Origin: a bacterium
Lineage (GTDB): Bacteria > Pseudomonadota > Alphaproteobacteria > Rhizobiales > JAKIUO01
Assembly: GCA_024228495.1 (NCBI GenBank)
Contig: JAAETJ010000124.1
Location: 1-38,115 of the forward strand
Direction: 5' to 3'
Length of the DNA: 38,115 nt
Shown here: positions 33,447 through 38,115 of the stretch, in pieces
How the letters are laid out: every line of letters starts with the position of its first letter
Numbering within the stretch: the stretch's first letter is position 1
Made by a program: the position numbers and the translations under genes
Notes under the pieces: model-generated
The model's input: the letters and a program-made list of their open reading frames with translations, nothing else
Told to the model about the DNA's origin: nothing
Databases searched by the model: none

Positions 33447-34928
33447 ATGCCGCGCGAACGACCGCCACTGGATAACAACGACAATGGAAACGGCAAGGGT
33501 AACGTCGCCGAATTCACCGTTTCCGAGCTGTCATTTGCTGTCAAGCGCACAGTAGAGCGCGGTTTTGAGCATGTGCGGGTGCGCGGCGAACTCGGGCGTA
33601 TTTCAACACCGGCCTCGGGGCATATTTATCTCGATTTGAAAGATAACAAGGCGGTCATCAACGGGGTAATCTGGAAAGGCAATGCGCAAAAGATGAAAAT
33701 CCGCCCTGAACAAGGGTTGGAAGTCATCGCCACGGGTAAACTCACCACCTTCCCCGGCCAGAGCAAATATCAAATCATCATTGACAGTATCGAGCCTGCC
33801 GGGGTCGGCGCGCTAATGCAGCTGCTTGAGCAGCTCAAGAAAAAACTTGAAGCCGAGGGACTGTTTGCCGATGAGCGCAAAAAACAACGCCCCTTTTTGC
33901 CCCGTACCATCGGCATTATCACTTCGCCAACCGGCGCAGTGATCCGCGATATGATGCACGGCTTTACCGAACGCTTCCCCTCCCATGTCATTGTCTGGCC
34001 GGTGCGCGTGCAAGGCAAAACCAGCGGCGAAGAAGTTGCTACAGCCATTCGCGGCTTTAATGCGCTTGACGAGAGCGGCCCTGTGCCTAAACCAGATGTG
34101 TTAATCGTGGCACGCGGTGGTGGCTCGCTGGAAGATTTATGGGGCTTTAACGAAGAGGTGGTGGCGCGCGCCGCCACAAATAGCGATATCCCGCTCATTT
34201 CAGCGGTTGGCCATGAAACCGACTGGAGCGTGCTGGATCTGGTCGCAGATTTTCGAGCGCCCACCCCAACGAAAGCGGCTGAATGGGCAGTGCCCAAATA
34301 TTCTGAATTGATCGAGCGACTTGGCGAGTTGGGGCATCGACTCAACCTTGCCAATCGACGCTCACTGGAAGCGCGCCGCAACCGGCTACTGGCCGCATCA
34401 CGTGGTCTACCCCGATTGGCAGATCTTTTGGCATTGCCACGCCAACGGGTCGACGAGATGAGCCGCCGTCTGTCCGGCAGCCTCATGCAACATGTCCGCG
34501 AAAAACGCTCAAAACTTGAGCGTCTGCCCCTATCGGCCAATATACTGATGATGCGCCAGCGCCAAGGATGCGAGCGACTTCATACCTTAAGCGAACGACA
34601 TAATCGCAGCTTCAAGGCGCTCATTGAGCGCAAACGGTTCGCCTTTGAGGGGCAAGGAAAACTGCTGTCAACGCTTAGTCACAAATCCGTGCTGGAGCGC
34701 GGTTTTGCACTTATCCACGATACCAGCGGCGCCATGATCAGATCAGTCACGGATATGAAAAGCGGCCAACTGATCCAGCTCGAAATGGTTGATGGCAATA
34801 TCAGCAGCGAGGTCGTTGACACCAGCATAAAGCCCGAGCGCCGGACCACAAAAAAAACCAAGCCACCAGCCAAAAAAGTCGCGAAAAAACCGACTTTCAA
34901 CGGAGGGGGGCAAGGGTCATTATTCTAG
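33447..34928 (+). CDS. xseA: exodeoxyribonuclease VII large subunit
   Basis: XseA is the catalytic subunit of ExoVII, which degrades single-stranded DNA from both ends together with XseB. The 493-residue protein has an N-terminal OB-fold domain (about 22-115), the catalytic segment (ITSPTGAVIRDM, IVARGGGSLEDLWGFN, SAVGHETDWS, DFRAPTPTKAAEW) and the coiled-coil region (about 290-400). The C-terminus is Lys-rich. xseB is not in the window. It ends at an inverted repeat (34922-34948). Confidence 0.96.
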   Translation: MPRERPPLDNNDNGNGKGNVAEFTVSELSFAVKRTVERGFEHVRVRGELGRISTPASGHIYLDLKDNKAVINGVIWKGNAQKMKIRPEQGLEVIATGKLTTFPGQSKYQIIIDSIEPAGVGALMQLLEQLKKKLEAEGLFADERKKQRPFLPRTIGIITSPTGAVIRDMMHGFTERFPSHVIVWPVRVQGKTSGEEVATAIRGFNALDESGPVPKPDVLIVARGGGSLEDLWGFNEEVVARAATNSDIPLISAVGHETDWSVLDLVADFRAPTPTKAAEWAVPKYSELIERLGELGHRLNLANRRSLEARRNRLLAASRGLPRLADLLALPRQRVDEMSRRLSGSLMQHVREKRSKLERLPLSANILMMRQRQGCERLHTLSERHNRSFKALIERKRFAFEGQGKLLSTLSHKSVLERGFALIHDTSGAMIRSVTDMKSGQLIQLEMVDGNISSEVVDTSIKPERRTTKKTKPPAKKVAKKPTFNGGGQGSLF

Positions 34929-34975
34929 CAAAACATGATCGCTAGAATATAACGGCTGTTCCTTTAAGAACCGCC
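34922..34975. terminator. inverted repeats between xseA and the DUF2892 gene
   Basis: ATTCTAGC (34922-34929) and GCTAGAAT (34941-34948) form an 8-bp stem that includes the xseA stop codon. A second hairpin, GGC-T-GTTC / GAAC-C-GCC (34954-34975), follows. The two genes are convergent, so both hairpins could serve as terminators, but T tracts are weak. Confidence 0.45.
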
Positions 34976-35000
34976 ATCAAATATGATCCTGAACAAATAC

Positions 35001-35216
35001 CTATTTAAAGGCATTTCCAGGTGTGGCGCCAAGGGCCTTGAAAATTATCGCCGCCGGGCAAAATCCGGTAATCGATGCCTGAAACAGATTGGCACCAACA
35101 AAAGCTGGTATGATCAGCCAATAAGCGCCAAAGTCCATCCAATTCAGAAAAGCGCCAGCCGTACCAACCAAAATAAAAACCCCGGCCATCATCATCACCA
35201 TACGATCGATATTCAT
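35001..35216 (-). CDS. YgaP-like small membrane protein (DUF2892)
   Basis: The 71-residue protein has two membrane spans (about 5-22 and 32-52) and the family core AFVGANLFQASITGFCPAAIIFKALG, where Cys sits in the GFCP motif. The family is often fused or adjacent to rhodanese domains, which suggests a link to sulfane sulfur, but no rhodanese is here. GGGAGAGGAA lies upstream of the ATG. Confidence 0.88.
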   Translation of the reverse strand: MNIDRMVMMMAGVFILVGTAGAFLNWMDFGAYWLIIPAFVGANLFQASITGFCPAAIIFKALGATPGNAFK

Positions 35217-35368
35217 TTTTATTTTCCTCTCCCTTATGTTCTACAATTCGCAAAACCACCATAAACAGTCTGTGTCATGAAAACAATATAAACACAGATC
35301 AAAACTTCGGGAGTACGCCAAATATAATGTAATATCGCTCTGTTTGAGCGCAAAAGCTACCAAACCGC

Positions 35369-35397
35369 TTGCGTCACAACCATGAGACGAATATAAC
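35369..35397 (+). promoter_or_regulatory. promoter of the lytic transglycosylase pair
   Basis: TTGCGT (35369-35374), a 17-nt spacer and TATAAC (35392-35397) sit 36 nt before the ATG of the first transglycosylase gene. It is a close sigma-70 match and the only good promoter seen upstream of the pair. Confidence 0.55.
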
Positions 35398-35432
35398 CCG
35401 CGTCAATAAAGATTAACACCGGAGCGATTGCC

Positions 35433-36257
35433 ATGATGTCGAAAACAGCCGACTCGATCAGCTTACTGATAGTGACTTTGTGCCTTGCCCTGGCCCTTAC
35501 AACGACCCCAACCCTTGCCGCCAAATGTGGCAATAACTCCAAGGGCTTTGGCAAATGGCTGGTGCAGTTTAAAAAAGAAGCCCGCAGAAAAGGCATCAAG
35601 AAACGCACCCTTAGACGCACCCTTCGGGGCGTGCGCTATGATCATTCAGTGATCAAAAAAGATCGCGGCCAAAAGCATTTCAAACTTAGCTTTGCCAAGT
35701 TCTACAAATTGCGGGTCTCCCCCGGCGGACTCAAAAAAGGTCGCGGCATGATGCGCCGCCATCGTAAATTACTGCACCGCGTCTACAAAAAATATGGTGT
35801 GCAGCCACAGATCATCACAGCAATCTGGTCGCTAGAAACATTTTATGGCGGCTATACCGGCGACAAACCGATCTTCCGGTCGCTCGCGACACTGTCATAT
35901 GATTGCCGCCGCACAAAAATGTTCACCCAAAACCTTTATGCCGCTTTGCGCGTCGTACAGCGCGGTGATTTGAACCCCAAAAGAATGAAGGGTGCCTGGG
36001 CCGGAGAACTCGGCCAGACCCAGTTCATGGCGCGCAACTATTATAAATATGCCGTTGATTTTGATGGCGATGGAAAACGCGACCTGATCCGCTCAAAGGC
36101 CGACGCCCTCGCATCGACCGCCAATCTTTTGCGGGCCCACGGCTGGAAACGCGGCGGCTGTTATCGCCCCGGCTGCAAAAATTTCAGAGTCCTGCACCAT
36201 TGGAACCGTTCGAAAGTCTACCAAAAAACAATCGCCAAAATGGCCTCACAGCTTTAA
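35433..36257 (+). CDS. MltB-like lytic murein transglycosylase, copy 1
   Basis: The 274-residue protein has a signal peptide (cut near LAA, residue 29) and an SLT_2 (MltB) domain: IWSLETFYGG with catalytic E135, and GAWAGELGQTQFMARNYY. A DFDGDGKRDL loop (about 206-215) resembles a calcium-binding loop, as in MltB. The enzyme cleaves the MurNAc-GlcNAc bond giving 1,6-anhydro ends. It is shorter than classical MltB and has no peptidoglycan-binding domain. The mature protein is very basic. The start has GGAG eight nt upstream. It is followed 69 nt later by a paralogue. Confidence 0.92.
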   Translation: MMSKTADSISLLIVTLCLALALTTTPTLAAKCGNNSKGFGKWLVQFKKEARRKGIKKRTLRRTLRGVRYDHSVIKKDRGQKHFKLSFAKFYKLRVSPGGLKKGRGMMRRHRKLLHRVYKKYGVQPQIITAIWSLETFYGGYTGDKPIFRSLATLSYDCRRTKMFTQNLYAALRVVQRGDLNPKRMKGAWAGELGQTQFMARNYYKYAVDFDGDGKRDLIRSKADALASTANLLRAHGWKRGGCYRPGCKNFRVLHHWNRSKVYQKTIAKMASQL

Positions 36258-36326
36258 ATACCAAACCTAATTGACAGGCGGTGGGACTTTTCTCGCTGCT
36301 TCTTTGTAAAAACAGGAATTAGAGTC

Positions 36327-37136
36327 ATGCGCTTTAAACAATTACGTCTCATCACCCTTGCTCTTTCAATCGCGGTTATATCGAGCCCGGCCCTTGCTGC
36401 CAAATGCGGCAATAGCGCTGGCGGCTTTAACGCCTGGAAGGCCCAGTTCACCAAAGAGGCCCGCAAAAAAGGCATCTCGCAAAAGACCCTCAATCGGGCC
36501 TTCAAGGGCGTCTCTTATGACCGGCGCGTCATCCGCCTTGATCGCTCCCAAAAAAGCTTCAAACTTTCATTCGCGCAATTTTACAAGCGCCGCGCGGCTG
36601 GCCTTGTTGGCCGCGCCCGCCGCAAGCTCAAACAAAATGCCGGTCTGCTCCGGCGTATCGAAAAGCGCTTTGGTGTACCCGGCCCGATCCTTGTCTCCAT
36701 CTGGGGTCTGGAAACCGGTTTTGGGGGAAATTCGGGCAAGATGAATGTCGTAAAATCCCTCGCCACCCTGTCCTATGATTGCCGCCGCACCAAATTCTTC
36801 ACCAGGAACCTTTATGCAGCCCTCAAAATCATCCAGCGCGGCGATATGAGCCCCGGTCAGATGCGCGGAGCCTGGGCCGGAGAGCTTGGCCAAACCCAGT
36901 TCATGGCCCACTCCTATCTGCGCTTTGCCGTTGATTTCGACGGTAATGGTCGCCGTGATCTGGTGCGCTCGCGTGCCGACGTCCTCGCCTCCACCGCCAA
37001 CTATCTACGTGGCCATGGCTGGAAACGCGGCGGCTCCTGGGGCCCCGGCACCCACAATCACAACGTCCTGCGCAAATGGAACAAAGCCGGCGTCTACCGC
37101 AAAACCATCGCCAAAATGGCGAATGCGATAAAGTAG
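36327..37136 (+). CDS. MltB-like lytic murein transglycosylase, copy 2
   Basis: This 269-residue paralogue of the preceding gene shares its whole layout: signal peptide cut near ALA (residue 24), the opening AKCGN, catalytic E129 in WGLETGFGG, GAWAGELGQTQFMAHSY, the DFDGNGRRDL loop and the C-terminal HGWKRGG...KTIAKMA. Identity looks high by eye in the catalytic half. It has AGGAATTAGAG just before the ATG and no separate promoter that I can see, so the two are probably cotranscribed. GC content at third positions is visibly higher than in copy 1. Confidence 0.92.
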   Translation: MRFKQLRLITLALSIAVISSPALAAKCGNSAGGFNAWKAQFTKEARKKGISQKTLNRAFKGVSYDRRVIRLDRSQKSFKLSFAQFYKRRAAGLVGRARRKLKQNAGLLRRIEKRFGVPGPILVSIWGLETGFGGNSGKMNVVKSLATLSYDCRRTKFFTRNLYAALKIIQRGDMSPGQMRGAWAGELGQTQFMAHSYLRFAVDFDGNGRRDLVRSRADVLASTANYLRGHGWKRGGSWGPGTHNHNVLRKWNKAGVYRKTIAKMANAIK

Positions 37137-37167
37137 GCTGGCGCAATCAAGTAGGAATGAACAGGTT

Positions 37168-37194
37168 GGCGAGTGCAAATATAATGCGCTCGCC
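37168..37194 (+). repeat. inverted repeat after the transglycosylase pair
   Basis: GGCGAGTGC (37168-37176) pairs with GCGCTCGCC (37186-37194), 9 bp with one wobble, around an A/T-only 9-nt loop. No T tract follows. It could stabilise the mRNA end. Confidence 0.35.
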
Positions 37195-37237
37195 GGCCCC
37201 AATGTCTTCGCCAGGCAGGCAGCCTGTGCGGCTGGCA

Positions 37238-37265
37238 CCAAGGGCAAGCCCTTGGAACCCTTTTT
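37238..37265 (+). terminator. probable terminator of the transglycosylase operon
   Basis: CCAAGGGC (37238-37245) and GCCCTTGG (37248-37255) form a perfect palindromic stem with effectively a 4-nt loop, followed by AACCC and T5. It lies about 100 nt after the second transglycosylase stop. Confidence 0.45.
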
Positions 37266-37351
37266 GAGTAATCCGTTTAACATGATGAGAGTAAGCGGAC
37301 GAACACCAAGAAGGTTCAACCAAGCTTATTCAGCATCTTTAGAAAAAACAT

Positions 37352-37844
37352 CTAGGGCGATGGCCTGTCCCATTGTTTTCCCGGCATCCGAGTATGAAGA
37401 GCTCCGCGTTGTTTTTTTCCACAAGACTTACTCGATGAAAGACTTTTCAAGAAAACCGCTTGTTCCTCGCCAAACAAGAGGGTCATCAAACTCCGCTGCC
37501 TGTCTCTTATACTGGGGTTTCGATGAAGTTTCATCACCATCGGAATAAAACTGCGTCTTTGCCAATTCAGGTGGCAGTACTTCATTAGAGCAGAAACAAT
37601 ACCAGTTTTGATAGCCTCACGAGCCTGATCTCGTGATATTGGCGGAACCTAAAATTCCTCCTTCGTAGTAGGGCGGCATTTGATTTTACCACAATTTCCT
37701 CTCTGGATTCTTTTTAGCGCCAGTCAAATAAGATTGTCGACTCGTTGATCCGAAAGGTATTTGTCCATAGTCGTCGGCGCTGATCCAACCTCCTCGGCCA
37801 GAACGATGAAAAAACAAAGAACTGCTAGAAAACGTCCAATCATA
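37352..37844 (-). pseudogene. probable broken gene for a small secreted protein
   Basis: On the minus strand an ATG at 37844, with GGAG eight nt upstream, opens a 52-codon frame with a signal-peptide-like start (MIGRFLAVLCFFIVLG, cut near ISA), ending in TAA at 37686-37688. In another frame, open from 37648 to the TAG at 37352-37354, a protein-like segment follows: AREAIKTGIVSALMKYCHLNWQ..., RRSFIPMVMKLHR, RQRSLMTLLFGEEQ. The two pieces together have the length of a small exported protein, so a frameshift plus nonsense changes may have broken one gene. Alternatively they are unrelated short frames. I do not know the family. Confidence 0.35.
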
Positions 37845-38008
37845 AATCAAACTCCATATTGGCGTGTGCGCCTCTATTTTAGGTCGCGAAACAAAAAATA
37901 CAAACCCACTCCGATATTTTAATTGTTCCTACCCCCCAATTCAGGGTTTGGGGACCAGTCCCCAACGCTGTGCGCGCAGCACGCCTGTCCGGCGAGGACA
38001 TTACTTTC

Positions 38009-38115
38009 CTAATTCACAACCGCCCCTTCACCGACCACCACAAAGGGGGCCCAGTAAGAGGGGTGTGAGGCCAGGTTATCATCTTTTTTGTCGATCAGTG
38101 ACAGCATAGCAAGGC
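38009..38115 (-). CDS. C-terminal end of a CHAT-domain protein (partial)
   Basis: Read on the minus strand from the right edge, the last 34 codons of a gene end in TAG at 38009-38011. The residues include LSLIDKKDDNLASHPSYWAPFVVVGEG. The pattern HPxYWAPFVxVGxG is the typical ending of CHAT domains (caspase HetF associated with TPRs), caspase-like proteases usually attached to TPR repeats. Catalytic His and Cys and the rest of the protein lie outside the window. The assignment rests on this short motif. Confidence 0.65.
   Translation of the reverse strand, partial: LAMLSLIDKKDDNLASHPSYWAPFVVVGEGAVVN

Larger units (their letters stand above)
37137..38008. other. gene-poor stretch between the transglycosylases and the CHAT fragment
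   Basis: Apart from the hairpins and the possible broken secreted-protein gene, I see no intact gene, tRNA or mobile element here. Frames on the plus strand (37252-37548) lack ribosome binding sites and overlap the minus-strand candidate. Confidence 0.45.

Overview
The window looks like chromosomal DNA of an alphaproteobacterium of moderate GC content. The evidence is the 5' half of a 16S rRNA gene (minus strand, 1 to about 780) with alphaproteobacterial signature stretches, and the order rsfS-rlmH-envC-ctpA-divergent polysaccharide deacetylase-rppH, which is characteristic of that class. The 16S variable region 3 is longer than in most Alphaproteobacteria, so I do not name an order. ATP sulfurylase, a SoxW-like thioredoxin and a TauE/SafE exporter hint at sulfur oxidation, but no sox, dsr or apr genes are visible.

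Layout. 1-1303: the rRNA operon start, with a strong promoter, A-rich UP element and boxA, reading leftwards. 1639-6758: an M23 peptidoglycan peptidase, a small secreted Cys protein, a NYN-LOTUS RNA-binding/nuclease-like protein and an M15-type lipoprotein. 7212-12749 (minus): a conserved operon joining ribosome silencing/23S modification (rsfS, rlmH), division-associated murein hydrolysis control (envC, ctpA, deacetylase) and RNA 5'-end processing (rppH), with a good promoter at 12982-13011. 13106-15704 (minus): SoxW-like thioredoxin, TauE/SafE exporter, dusA. 15798-20696 (plus): a hypothetical gene, a near-perfect terminator, pepN (with a C10 tract) and an orphan PAS histidine kinase. 20758-26462: LysE and EamA transporters with small hypothetical, GFA, DUF2156 and DUF2461 genes. 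26933-34928: sat, rluB, tadA, a lipoprotein, a patatin phospholipase, purD and xseA. 35001-37136: a YgaP-like membrane protein and two tandem MltB-like lytic transglycosylases sharing one good promoter. 37137-38115: a gene-poor tail with a probably broken secreted-protein gene and, at the very edge, the C-terminus of what looks like a CHAT-domain (caspase-like) protein.

Most of the window is ordinary housekeeping. Cell-wall remodelling is over-represented: M23, M15, EnvC, CtpA, deacetylase and two MltB-like enzymes. The less ordinary items are the CHAT fragment and disrupted gene at the right edge, the NYN-LOTUS protein, a homopolymeric C10 tract inside pepN, two coupled tiny ORFs between sat and rluB, and the tandem transglycosylases. 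I see no CRISPR array, insertion sequence, prophage or tRNA gene.
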